Shown here in pieces: positions 42,001 through 51,999 of a stretch of DNA of 64,000 nucleotides. A program made the position numbers and the translations under genes. Where the stretch lies: positions 12,951,170 through 13,015,169 of the forward strand of contig CM043872.1 in the NCBI GenBank assembly GCA_023846275.1, given 5' to 3'. Below the pieces are notes generated by a model. That model made no database searches. It saw only the letters and a list, made by a program, of their open reading frames with translations, and was not told the origin of the DNA. Positions within the stretch are counted from its first letter, which is position 1. Every line of letters begins with the position of its first letter. This DNA comes from Vanilla planifolia. Lineage: Eukaryota > Streptophyta > Magnoliopsida > Asparagales > Orchidaceae.

Positions 42001-44845
42001 CGGCTTATGAAAGATAGACAATACTTCCTTCTAACACAAGATAAGAGAGCATTAACAAAATGCATTGTTGGTATCAACTAAGTGAAAAGACTAATAAACA
42101 CATGCCAAATTATGTACTTTTGTAACCAAGTCAAAACAACCAATTACTAGAATAGATAGAAGTCTCAACCTTCCAAAATTACTTTAGAAGGAAACAAAAC
42201 TAAATATTACAAAAAATCACTTTATCTTTGAAAACAAAATAAATGGAAATTGAATCACAAAAATAATAGACCTACGATTAAGAGGTCAATAATAGATTCA
42301 TTAAATCATCAAAAAATTTACAATTAAGAAAAAATTAAGGAAGACAACAAAAAAAATCATCCAACGATACAACCTCTGTTCACAGCTATATGCAAAAGCT
42401 CGTTGCATGCACCAACAACGAATAGAAGCCCTAGCATGAGCGGGAAGGTACGACGTAAAGGATGTACACGTGTACGCTTGTACCTGATAGCACAGGATGA
42501 CCATAGATGCACAGCACATGCCACAATAGGTATACCCACCATGCATGTGTGTCACATGCATGCACACACATGCACAATGGCACTTATGGCCACACAAAAT
42601 GTGTAAGTGCAGCAAGGGAGTGTCCATGCACATGAACAATAGCATGAGCATGGATGTCCACAAATGTGTAATGACATATGCACAATTGGGCCAGTGCAAC
42701 GTGGATTTTTGTAATAGCAAATTTTTTTGTAAAACCTCATATATCATATAAGAAATAAAATAATATATATTTTGTAATAAAATATAATATTCAAAACTTT
42801 ATAAAGTAAGAAAAAAATAATAAATGAGTTTATTTAATTTATCATTCTCACGCTTCGATTCCGTTGTTGCAACTCCAAAAATAAGGTCTATCATCGAGAA
42901 CTCAGAGTGAGATGCTTCACAAACAGATCACTTATGTTGGAATATCACATAAACCCCAAAAGCATTATGTTCTTCCTTAATGGGAAGCAGGGATATCTTA
43001 TGGCGGGCGTGTTTTGGAGGTAGGGTACACAAATAAAGGTTCTCGTGGAAATGTGAAGCCTTCATTCCAAAGGATGAACAACCAAAAAAATCTTACAATG
43101 CAAATAAGATAACATTCCATAAGTTTGTTGAGCAATAAGGAAAATAAATTACCAATAATAATAATAATAAACATCAAGAAGGCATGTCAATCACACTTAC
43201 AGAGGAAAATTCCATGTTTTGAATTCTCTTAGCGTCTAATGCAGACATAAAAATCTCTTTTTTAAATTCATTAACAAGGCTTATGTTCGAATATCATATA
43301 AACTATATTATATACTTCATTAATATAAGACTAATGAAGAATAGCTAAACACCATTCAACTTTATCTTTGAATATAATTTCTACACTAAAATTTCTACAA
43401 AACATGCCAAGAAACATAAAAGAGATGACAAGAATCAATACAAGAAAAAAACAAGAATGGTCATGAAATCAAATGAATAAGCTTCATTAAAAAACATGGT
43501 ATCATATTCATTTTCATCTAGGAAATGAACACAAATATAACCTAGTTGAAGCCTAGTAGGAACTGTTGATTCACTTGCACATTACTCTTAAAGAGCAAGA
43601 ATATGATAAAGCTCAGCACATAGAAACAACACAGTTTACTTATTGGAGAATCTACAGAGAACCAGTAGAATTCATCCTGTTCGTTATATGCCACACCTCA
43701 AGATAAATAGACTGTATGCAAGTTTACTAATGGCATCCAGATGAGCACCAACCACTGGCCATAGTATGTGCTTGCTGCCTATGCTGAAGTATATGTCACA
43801 TGAATGGACAAGATAGGCTGTGTTGTCATTAGGCTAACAGTCATTTCATAAATTTGCCGATTCTCACTAAAGCGATACAAATTCAGTGTTGCTAGACCAC
43901 TGGAATCTCATACAGATTTCGCATTACTAGATTGCAGCAAAAAGTGTAAAAGGGATCTCATAGAAAATGAGTGCTCCTAGCCCAGTTGGTAAAAATTATG
44001 TGAGTTATTAAGAATGTCACAGGTGGTTTTATTCCGTCTTACATGGATTTTTGGTTCTGCCCTCAAATTACTTCAAAAATATGGACCAGTACCAGAACAA
44101 AACAATAAATACTGCATATTTGCACGGTTAACTGACATAGAAAACCAAAGATATAAAATAAAGGCATATAAATTGAATGCTGTAATAGTATTGAATTCCT
44201 GATGGCCGACTAAAAATTACCAAAAACATAAGTTCCTACAAAGAGAATAAAAAGTTTTAATTTTGGTACAAGGTTAAAAGTAGCAATCGTTCAGAGGGAC
44301 AGGCTAACGTATGGTTTTGATTCACCACGAAAAGGTCTACCTGAACACTAATGGAAATGATTCGACAAGGATAAAGGAAAAGTGTATATTTCCGATGTAT
44401 ATTAAGGAGTTTATACGACCAAATGTCAGTGCAAGCATCGATTATACAAGAAGCTTGATCATGTTTGCATGCTTTATTAAAATTTTCCACTTAAAAAACG
44501 GAGATATTGCAATCCTAAACATCGATTCTAGACCCAGCGAACTAGCCAAAACTTCTTAAAAGTCGCTAACTGGCATTCTCTGTAGAATAGAACGCGGACA
44601 GAGAATTGATAAGATCTAACTAACTAGTTGTGAGATCCACCAGAAACCTCCTTTAAATTGGCAAATGTCAAATGAAACAAATCAAGAAAATCACAAAAAA
44701 AGAATCGCGAAAAAGTAACCTGGAGAGCGTCATGCCTCAATATACTGTACTCGGGACTTCGGATTTCGGTCACGCCGTATCGCCTCGGCTTCTCCGGCCG
44801 ATCACCATCATCGCTGAAGCTCTTCCAAGCGTAGTAAGCTGCCAT
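26744..44845 (-). CDS. HSA32: HSA32, heat-stress-associated 32 kDa protein (complete, 4 exons)
   Basis: HSA32 is a plant protein with a phosphosulfolactate-synthase (ComA-like) TIM-barrel fold. In Arabidopsis and rice it is heat-induced and sustains long-term acquired thermotolerance together with HSP101; its enzymatic activity in plants is unclear. Exons 44845-44720, 34602-34411, 34335-34125 and 27081-26744 join in frame (126+192+211+338 bases) to give 288 residues, the family's normal length. Recognisable segments in order are the MAAYYAWKSF start, DRPEKPRRYGVTEIRSPEYS, SMGQFVDGLKFSGGSHSL, VYVSTGDWAEHLL, CKSLGFDTIELNAASL, GGLRAKPHFSV, ERCLEAGADIIMIDADDVCK and the KRYGPKVNLFIDHS tail. All introns are GT-AG. 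Introns 1 (10,117 bases) and 3 (7,043 bases) are swollen by sense-opposed retroelements, while intron 2 is only 75 bases. I see no stop or frameshift, so the gene appears intact. I did not find a clear heat-shock element upstream. Confidence 0.95.
27480..27860 (+). repeat. 5' LTR of the intron-3 Ty3/Gypsy element
   Basis: It aligns with 32620-33037. Shared landmarks are 'cttagaaaagga/tttagaaaagaa', 'cccatctctt', 'attcctgcaatc', 'aattccaaaaatt', 'ctttgtcaacaa/ctttgtcagcag' and the ending 'gacatggatca'. The left border is approximate because the U3 parts have diverged. Confidence 0.75.
27866..27878 (+). promoter_or_regulatory. Retrotransposon primer-binding site (tRNA-Met type)
   Basis: TGGTATCAAAGCC lies five bases after the inferred LTR end. 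It fits complementarity to the 3' end of initiator tRNA-Met, the usual primer of plant Ty3/Gypsy elements. Confidence 0.75.
28775..29145 (+). repeat. Tandem duplication, about 217 bp, within gag remains
   Basis: The block 'gaaaaaggga' through 'ggagaaatggatttgga' occurs at 28781 and again at 28998, a 217-base period. Both copies share 'gtgctg.aatttacatctat' and 'aaagctaac.tt.caat'. The duplicated part covers the Cys/His region of gag. Confidence 0.85.
32620..33037 (+). repeat. 3' LTR of the intron-3 Ty3/Gypsy element
   Basis: This is the direct-repeat partner of 27480-27860, ending 'gacatggatca'. Many substitutions and indels between the two copies indicate an old insertion. Confidence 0.75.
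33038..33960 (+). other. Unclassified relic after the 3' LTR
   Basis: Just past the LTR the + strand reads ENQVADSLAKC, which resembles the end of a retroelement RNase H domain. A 67-residue open frame follows at 33228-33431. Further on lie an open stretch with PPKTTNGTSAASDPM and a leader-like end containing AATAAA near 33889. It may be older retroelement sequence into which the Ty3/Gypsy element inserted, but I cannot assign it. Confidence 0.3.
34125..34335 (-). CDS. HSA32: HSA32 exon 3 (residues 107-176)
   Basis: It follows a TTTATTCAG acceptor and ends before a GGTAAAT donor, leaving one base of codon 177. It encodes ECKSLGFDTIELNAAS through GNRAFGAYVAPIKRSY. Confidence 0.95.
34411..34602 (-). 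CDS. HSA32: HSA32 exon 2 (residues 43-106)
   Basis: It follows a TTTGTCCAG acceptor and ends in GAG before a GTTTGT donor, with both junctions in phase 0. It encodes DILESMGQFVDGLKFSGG through HLLRKGPVAFKQYVE. The 75-base intron that follows separates it from exon 3. Confidence 0.95.
37440..37800 (+). mobile_element. Ty3/Gypsy pol scrap (RNase H end)
   Basis: The + strand reads LDKVVDALARKP, matching the conserved NKVADALSR-type motif at the end of the Ty3/Gypsy RNase H region. Stops follow. It is an isolated fragment, possibly part of the same clade as the gag relic downstream. Confidence 0.5.
37942..38190. repeat. Tandem duplication, period 136 bp
   Basis: 'aattcaccaattcc' followed by 'gggataa.aaacttctaataaa' occurs at 37943 and 38079. 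Both copies continue through a 'tcgag.ttct' block to a 'cacatg' block, so two units are present. Confidence 0.8.
39002..39021. repeat. Poly-A run, 20 bases
   Basis: An uninterrupted A homopolymer within HSA32 intron 1. No retroposon body could be tied to it. Confidence 0.9.
39912..40600 (+). repeat. 5' LTR of the intron-1 gag relic
   Basis: It aligns with 42285-42925. Shared landmarks are 'gatcaattataagttgatt/ggtcaataatagattcatt', the GC-rich TGCA core, 'aacctcatatat.atat.a', 'aataaaataatat' and 'cttcaatt/cttcgatt'. The - strand translations of both cores end in a similar Phe/Leu-rich tail ending NFLII or NFLMI, which supports homology of the two copies. Confidence 0.75.
42285..42925 (+). 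repeat. 3' LTR of the intron-1 gag relic
   Basis: This is the direct-repeat partner of 39912-40600. Its GC-rich core at 42360-42690 is dense in TGCACA and CATGCA words. The 148-residue open frame on the - strand here is a by-product of that composition. Confidence 0.75.
43150..43300 (+). repeat. Repeat of the segment preceding the 5' LTR (39775-39911)
   Basis: 'ccaataataataataataaac' followed by a 'ggcatg' block, a 'gaaaaattc/gaaaattcc' block, 'aaatctct.ttt' and 'caaggctta/catggctta' occurs in both places. This places a copy of the left flank about 220 bases beyond the right LTR. Confidence 0.65.
43965..44060 (+). mobile_element. Possible tRNA-derived SINE fragment
   Basis: TAGCCCAGTTGG (43978-43989) resembles a tRNA/SINE A box, and GGTTTTATTCC (44025-44035) resembles a B box (GGTTCGANTCC) with two changes. 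Spacing is slightly longer than in a tRNA. No clear tail or target duplication was seen. Confidence 0.3.
44720..44845 (-). CDS. HSA32: HSA32 exon 1 (residues 1-42, start codon)
   Basis: The ATG at 44845-44843 begins MAAYYAWKSF, the conserved family N-terminus, so the start is secure. The exon ends LRHDALQ at a CTCCAG/GTTACT donor in phase 0. Confidence 0.95.
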
Positions 44846-45011
44846 GTATTGATATGCGAGCGATTTAAAAATGGGGAAGGATTTATTTGTTAGGCTTTTT
44901 TGCAGGGGAACGGAGAAGCTTACAGATGACTATGGAAGAGTTTAGAAATGGAAGCGGAAAGGGAAAGGCAAAGCGGATGGAGTAGTTGTTCGTACAACTT
45001 TTTTTCGTTTG

Positions 45012-45051
45012 ATTGGTTATAAAATTGCCTGTATTATACACTTAAAATATA
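45012..45051 (-). promoter_or_regulatory. Candidate HSA32 core promoter
   Basis: On the - strand a TATATTTTA sequence (45051-45043) is followed by CCAAT (45016-45012), about 170-200 bases before the start codon. The AT-rich context makes either element possible by chance, and no clear GAAnnTTC heat-shock array was found by eye. Confidence 0.2.
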
Positions 45052-45059
45052 CACATAAT

Positions 45060-45870
45060 ATTTCAGGGAACATACTTATCATTTAAATATATTATAAATT
45101 ATTGTTTAACTTTATGTATTTGTTAAATCTATGTTATGTTTGTATATCATTTTTTTCCCATTTTGTTCGATAAGCATGTCATTTATGCGTAATATTTATT
45201 TTATGCATATTAAATAAATAAAGATATACTTGTAAATATATGATTTTTTTTCTAATTAATATGCTCCTAAATCATGTCAAATTTTAATATATGCATAATA
45301 TAAACTTGTGTTAACATATACATGTAAATTATACAATTTAACTATAATCGTTTGCATTTTTCAAAATTTAAATTTTGAACATCATTTATTTTCACCATAA
45401 AATAAATTTATTTGTTGAATAATCCATTACATTTGTTAGTTGAAAAACACATTACACATGTTAATGACATCTCTTTAATATTCTTTTTATGCCTTTTTTG
45501 TATAAATTATGGGTTTTTTTCAAGGTTTTCAAATTGTTGCTTGCAATGGAAATGCTATTGAAGAGGTGAAGGCTATGCTTACAAATAATTTGGAAATTTT
45601 TTTATAAGTTATTTTTGGAAAAAAAGAGAGTTTAGAAGAAATTCCAAGCAAAGTTATTTTATATAAACATTATAAAGTTTTTGTAAGAACTATTTATAGA
45701 AATTTTGATATTTTTGAGTTTGAAATAAAATAATTTAAATAAGTCCTTAAAAGATAATCTTTCTTTGCAACGAGAGCTTACTTTGGGTGCAACATATTTT
45801 AAATCTCATTTATTATTTATTCATTAACGCATTTTCGGTTTTTATTTATGTTAATGTTTTGGTTATAAGA
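45060..45870. other. AT-rich intergenic spacer upstream of HSA32
   Basis: No open frame or repeat is visible. It presumably holds distal HSA32 promoter sequence. Confidence 0.4.
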
Positions 45871-45871
45871 T

Positions 45872-46240
45872 GTTTTGAGCAATCACAATAACTCCCAATG
45901 ATTCAAGAGGGTATTTGAGATGTCTCAATAAAGGTTTTGAGAGCATAGGATATTTGTCTTGAAGGTCTTTAAAATAATATTAACTTGTCTTCAAATAAAA
46001 TTGGTATTGGAGTCATATTGAGGCAAATCTCGATAAATATTGCAAAAAACCAACAAGCTATTGAAGTTGTATTGAGATGATCACGCTTAATGATCAGGAG
46101 AATATTTGTGATGTCTCAATGAAGATTTAAAATCATTAGGTATTATCTTGAGAGCATCTCAATAGGTATTCAGTTGTCTCGAGCATTATCTTGAGGAAGG
46201 CCTTGAGAAACCAATGAGCTATTGAAATTGTCTCGAAGAA
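45872..46240. repeat. Diverged tandem duplication rich in TGTCTCAA
   Basis: 'tatttg.gatgtctcaat.aag' occurs at about 45912 and 46103, and 'gctattgaa.ttgt' at 46058 and 46218. That makes two units of about 160-190 bp, differing by indels. Words like tgtctcaa, atctcaat and tgtctcga recur throughout and again at 48110-48180. Confidence 0.6.
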
Positions 46241-47350
46241 GTTTTGAGAAGTGTCCTAGTTGCAAGAAGCTATGCATTGAAGGTCTTATAAAATAGACAA
46301 AGATGGGATTTGGTCTTCACAATTTAGGTTAAGATGATTTTAATTACCAAGAAAGAGTTTAATGTGCATTTAATATTGGAGAAAAAGAGTTGAAGGGTTG
46401 AAGGGGCATTATTAATAATAGCCTTATAAATGTAGTCAAGAAATGTTTGACTTGAAAGGTTTGTTTCCAAGGTGTTCTTAAAAGAATCCAACATGGTCTT
46501 GTGAAGATCATTCAAGGTCTACTTGAGAAAGTTGATCAAGTTGGGTTTTGGATTCAAAGGCTAGGCTTGAAGTGTTATTATGTGATCTAAATACTCCAAG
46601 GGTAAGTTTAATGTATTTGTAAGTATTCTAGATTTGTTTGGTTTAGTGGAGGAGATGAATGAATGAACTCAAGATACCTTGGGATATTTTGAAACTTTGT
46701 AAAGAAGTTAGGAGATGTTGCATTTGAGAAGGAGCCCAAAGGATTTTGTTATAGGTTTTATAGAAGACTTGAGATGTCCCTAACCTGTGAAGTGTTAATG
46801 AGGATGTTTTATGAGGTGTTCTCAAAGATGGATCGACGATGGCGGGGATGAGTATAGACTCAGTTTATCAATACATATCAGATTATACATTATGGATAGT
46901 CATATTACAAGATCATTGGAGGGAGTTATGTTCATATCACTAATAGTATATTGGAGCCTTCCTAAAGTTTTTGTAATTTGAATATTATATGACTTGAGTT
47001 TTGTAGGTTTTTCTTTAATTTAATTGCAAATAGATTATTGATATTTATCTTATAATATTTTCTTGGTGATTAGAACCTTAGTCTATAAAGGGAGTCGAGA
47101 GGAGATTGAGATAAAAGGTGATTGAAAAAAATATAAAATCCAGAAGTTATAATTATTCTTGCTTAAAAAATCGTGCATTTTTTCTTTTCTTAGAATTTGT
47201 AGATTTTGGTTTTGTTAGTGGTGTAAGGTTTTAATGTTTTTTTATTCTATGACATGGAGTTGTTTTTTTAGTTTGTATATATGTGTGTGTGTGTGTGTGT
47301 GTTTGTTATTTTTTATTACATTACTTTGCATCTATCATGGATGAATCATA
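46060..47350 (+). repeat. Left LTR-like repeat of the 46-53 kb element
   Basis: It pairs with 52000-53040. Shared landmarks in order are 'aaaggattttgttata/aaagggttttgttata', 'gtcatattacaagat', 'tagagccttc/ggagccttc', 'tagattattgatatttat' and 'ttgcatc.atc'. Confidence 0.65.
47282..47302. repeat. (TG)n microsatellite
   Basis: A run of about ten TG units within the left LTR-like repeat. It is absent from the right copy, so it arose or expanded after duplication. Confidence 0.9.
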
Positions 47351-48514
47351 TTCTTGTATCAAACTAATATATCATAGTTATGGATTAGGTGTTGATGGTA
47401 TCAAGAGGTTATGATAAGTTTTTATATCACATATAATTAAATAACTATAGAGCTATGATGTTCTTAGGGATTCAAGGAGAATGAATTATCTAAGAGAATA
47501 TCTAGAGATTGTCTTATTGAATATGTAAATCTTGAAGGGGCTTTGATTCAAACCTTAAGAGAGCAAGTTCAAGGTGGAGAAGCTTAAGAGCATCTTAAGA
47601 AAAGGTTTGTCTCATTAACATAATTATTAAAGGCTTTTGAAGTCTTTTGAAACATGTTTTTGATGTGTCTCATTGAAGACAAAGAAAAGAGAGTCGAAGT
47701 CATGAGCGGTGATAAGCATAGATGCTGAATCCTAAGGAATTGTTCCAACATGTCAAAAGTGATGAGAGTGGCATGAAACTAAAAAGCATTATTTAGTGAG
47801 AGATTTTCAAAAAGTTTTATTTGTTTTAACATCAAAAATATTAAAAATCTATCAAATGACCATAAATTTCATTTGACATAAAATATTTTTTAAAACTACC
47901 TTTTTTATTTTTTTTAAAACTTAATTTTAATTATAAAAACTATCATTGAATAGAACTAAATTTTAAGCAATGGGTTAAGCATGTGATTATAATCAACATA
48001 AGAAAGTTTCTTTTAGAAAAATAGATAGGATACAATTTAAAATAACATAAATCATCTAGAGAAAAAGCAATTTAAAGGAATATTTGATGTTTAAAAGGAG
48101 GTCCTATGAACATTAAATATTATCTTAAAGGTGTCTCAAAATATATGTTGTTGTCTCAAGAGATAGTCTTCAAAATATCATTGTAACATCTAAAACTTTT
48201 GTATCAAATATATATGATTAGAATATTTTAGATTTGTATTTGAAATATTATATAAATAAAACAAAATGATTTTGATTTAACTAAGTATTCTAAAATGATA
48301 ATTAACTAAAATATCAAACAAGATAAAATAATTATAAAATAAATATGAAAATATACAATTCGATAAGTGGTTAGTATTAAAGTTTGTTTGATGACATTTA
48401 GAGGTAGTTTAGTAAGAAAAAAAAATATTGGGAATATCAATTTTGATATAAATATAGCTTTAAATAAAAGCTAATATATATATATATATGTCTAGTCTTT
48501 TATATCCATTAATT

Positions 48515-48565
48515 GGATAAGGAGAGGGAGAGAGAGTGTGAGTGAGAGAAAGAGAGAGAGAGTTT
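48515..48565. repeat. GA-rich low-complexity tract
   Basis: An imperfect (GA)n and GTGA run. No gene is associated with it. Confidence 0.8.
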
Positions 48566-51500
48566 GAAAAGTTTCACCTTGTGGGCAATTGAGTTTGCAA
48601 AAAGGGAAAAGAAAGCAAAAGCTTGAGATATGAGAAGGATATCATTTGATGGAGAATTGTTGAAGGAAAATTTGACAATTAACTTAAGGTAAGCATTTAT
48701 TCTCTTTCCATTTTAGGATCTATTGGGATCTGATAATCACATGTATGTTAAGTGACTTCTGTTAGAAGATAGAATTTATAAATTATAGCAACTTGAACAA
48801 TTAGAAGGTTAATAAGAATTGTAGAAAATAAAATTGGACTATAAATAAACATGTAGTTTCAGAAGATTATCAAATGATATGACTAAATGATTGGATAGTT
48901 TGGTAAAAATAGAGAATGAAAAGAGTCGTAAGGACACTAATCAGGATTTTTGACACTCAGGAGCTAATCATACATGTATTGACACTTCTCGACAATCAAA
49001 GTATTAATTCTTTATGTGCAGAGTAGAGACAGAGCCTAAAATTGTATTCTAAAAGAAAAATTAATATCGGGAACACAAAAAGGACCCAAAAAAGCCAATT
49101 GGGACCATTTTTGAAGATGTTGCCACCTTTCGTGAGCTCGACCCAATGGCTAAACTAGATTGCACTTGATAGAAACAAATTGGCAAATAGGTGATTTAGG
49201 TCCGATTCAGATCACAGGTTTGCATTACTTACAAATGCACCGTGATGTATCGCACCACACTGACCCGCCAGACTGACTAGACAACAACATAGCTTGTATG
49301 ACACATGAACAAACCTAAACCTTTGATGCCAAGCTAACCTGTTGAGCTCCATGACACATCAACCCACATCCAATTAGCAACATTGCTGATGTAGTGTCAA
49401 CTAGATCCACAACACATCAACTTGGATCCAAACCACGTTAACACAACTGATAGAGAACTTAGAACACAACTTTTCAAAAAAAGCTGTTTAACAATAGCTT
49501 TAACCACCAAACTCTTTAACCAAAATAATTGCTTTTCAAAAAGTTGTTTGGTAATAGATTTTTAGAAATTATATTTGTGAAACTAAAAGTCAATTTTTCA
49601 AAAAGTTGTATTTTTATTTTGTTTTAATTTTTGTCTTTTGTGTTTAGACTCTATAGAATGGGAGGCTTACCCTTTGAAAATGATGATTTTAGATGGTGAA
49701 ATTTTCACTATTTCATTACATCTTGTTGAGGTCTTGGGTTGATCAAAATAAGAACTTTGATATATTGATTGTTTGGGCTCTAATAATAGGAGGAAGGTTG
49801 CCAGGCCCAAAAGATAAGATGTAGTGATAATTTACCTATGATTCTATAACATTATTTTCTTATCGTCATTGCATATGGGTTTCTTTCACTGTCATTTTTT
49901 TCACTTCATCGATTTCCTTTTACTTCATCATTTCCCTTCACTATGTTATTCCCTTTCACTTTGTTGCTTAAATTTTTCTTAGGTTGTCATTTCCACTTAT
50001 CGTACCTTACTTTACTCTTCTTGATTCAAATTTCTTAAGTATTTGAACCGCCTTTACGTGTAAGTTACTTCGTTATTACAGGCTTTTTGTGACTTGATAA
50101 AGTTTTTTAATATTTTTAATCTATGTTTGTGTGACCTTTATTTTGTTTTTTTATTTCTTACAATAACAATTTATTAAACCCCTTTTTGATTATCTCGTCT
50201 CTATACCATTGAAGAAGTTGTAGGTCTAGCATATAAAGTGAACATTGTATTTCTTACAATCCCTCTTGGCTAAGATTGTCTTAAATATCTATCTTTTATG
50301 TATTACATTTTTAAACTTTTTGTATTTATCTTTTTATTTTTTTATTTCTAAAATGTGCTTATTAATATCTAAGTACTAATTATAGTTTGCACCACACATT
50401 CGGCACGACAGAGCCTCTGTCTGACACTTATTAGATGAAGAGCGATTAAAATGGTCCAATAGAGTAGCATATGGTATGCTAATTATTAACCAATGGTATG
50501 TGAATTTAGACAGAAAGGTATCGAGTCTCTATTGGATGCATGCTGGACATCCAATAAGGATCAAACAATCTAATAGAGAGATATGAACAATCTAATGAGG
50601 ACTTGGAGAGTAATAGATGAGGAGTTGGATTGATGCTTTAGGCATTCAATGTCTATCAAATGGTCATTAGATAGCCCAATGGAAGCAAATGGTACGTTGA
50701 TACCTAAAAGTATAGATATTGGATAATCTAATAAGAATGATTTGATGGTCTAATGATGCAAATGGATTGTTTGATGTTATTAAAAATAATCTAATCATTG
50801 AACTTAAGTTCAATGGAAGTGGATGTATGGTTTTGATAGTTACTTTGGAACAATTAGGAGGTTTATTAAGTACACATCAAATGATTTAATAAGAATGATT
50901 GAATGACTTGATGGTGCTAACAACTCAAATAATAAACATAACATATCTAATTACATGGTAAAAATATGTTGTCTATTTTATATATGATTAATGGATAAGA
51001 AAGAGGAGAAAGAAATTGAACAAAAACTCTTCTGATAATTAAGTGAGAATTTTGGCACTTTTGTGCGTATGTATGATGCGATGATGTTTGTTAATATAGA
51101 TTTATTCATACATGAATGTTGAAATGTAATATTGCTTCACATTAATACTTAGTATACAATATGATATATACATAATATAATGGATGTTGAATATATTATG
51201 TTGATACATAACATGTAAACTATTTAATGCTTGCATGAATAGATATGTAAACTACTAATAAACATATTATATATTTAATAAGATATGAAATGCAAGTAAA
51301 TATAATAATAAATCTTGTCAAATAAGAGGATGACTTATCAATAAATATGAAATACAATAATAAATCATGCCAGGTAGGAGGGAGGCCTATCGATGATTGA
51401 GAATGATAATAGTAAGACTTACTATGAAGTACCAATTAAATAAGAAAGAAATAAAAGTCACAAAGAATATAAAATTATCTATTTATGAATATGAATGATA

Positions 51501-51999
51501 TAATATGATATAATTATTTGTATTTGAACCATAATCTTACATGTGACATAACTTAACCTATTATAATAATTTGAATGTTATAATTATATTATATCTACTA
51601 AATCTGTAATAACGACTTAACTGATATTTGACATTGATACTTTCAATTGTGCATGATAAATATTAAGAAATACAAGAGTTTATGTGAGCTATGAGAAAAG
51701 ACCAAAGCCTTAGCAATTGCTTCTAATTAAAAAGATATGCTTATATAATTATATTATCATGCATATCTAATTATAATTTTATTATACCAATTGTATGATT
51801 GATATAATAACTTTTATATTACACTCCTAATATTTATAAAAATCTAAAGATTTTAAATAGGTAGTATTTTATTATTTTACAATTTTCTCATTATTATTAA
51901 AATATGTATGCCTATGTAAGAAAGGATATATAAATAGAAATATTATTTTTAATATGAGTGTATCAATTTTGATATATAATTTAAAAAAATACACTACTG

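Larger units (their letters stand above)
39912..42925 (+). mobile_element. Ty3/Gypsy gag-bearing relic with paired LTRs in HSA32 intron 1
   Basis: Two diverged LTRs (about 39912-40600 and 42285-42925) flank about 1.7 kb. On the + strand at 40870-41270 the internal part reads as plant Ty3/Gypsy gag with stops: LNLPNYDSIIDIKKLNILLE, LRAYFSLYDNPSIDKMVYAQ and LKMTNHVLA, then a stop where relatives have WW, and QQKQQTIQEYATKF. No pol is recognisable, so the copy is either internally deleted or non-autonomous. It runs antisense to HSA32. Confidence 0.75.
34603..44719 (-). other. HSA32 intron 1 (10,117 bases)
   Basis: The donor is GTTACT and the acceptor TCCAG. The first 2.8 kb in + coordinates (34603-37440) is AT-rich with a TGCACA/CACAT-dense patch at 36340-36480. 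After that come a Ty3/Gypsy pol scrap, a tandem duplication, a gag-bearing relic with paired LTRs and a possible SINE. Confidence 0.9.

Noticed and set aside
42301-42747. 148-residue Cys/His-rich open frame on the - strand, with similar frames at 39936-40297
   Set aside because: They fall inside the GC-rich cores of the paired LTRs. The Cys and His content comes from TGCA/CACA-rich DNA. The shared tail reflects LTR homology, not a protein family.
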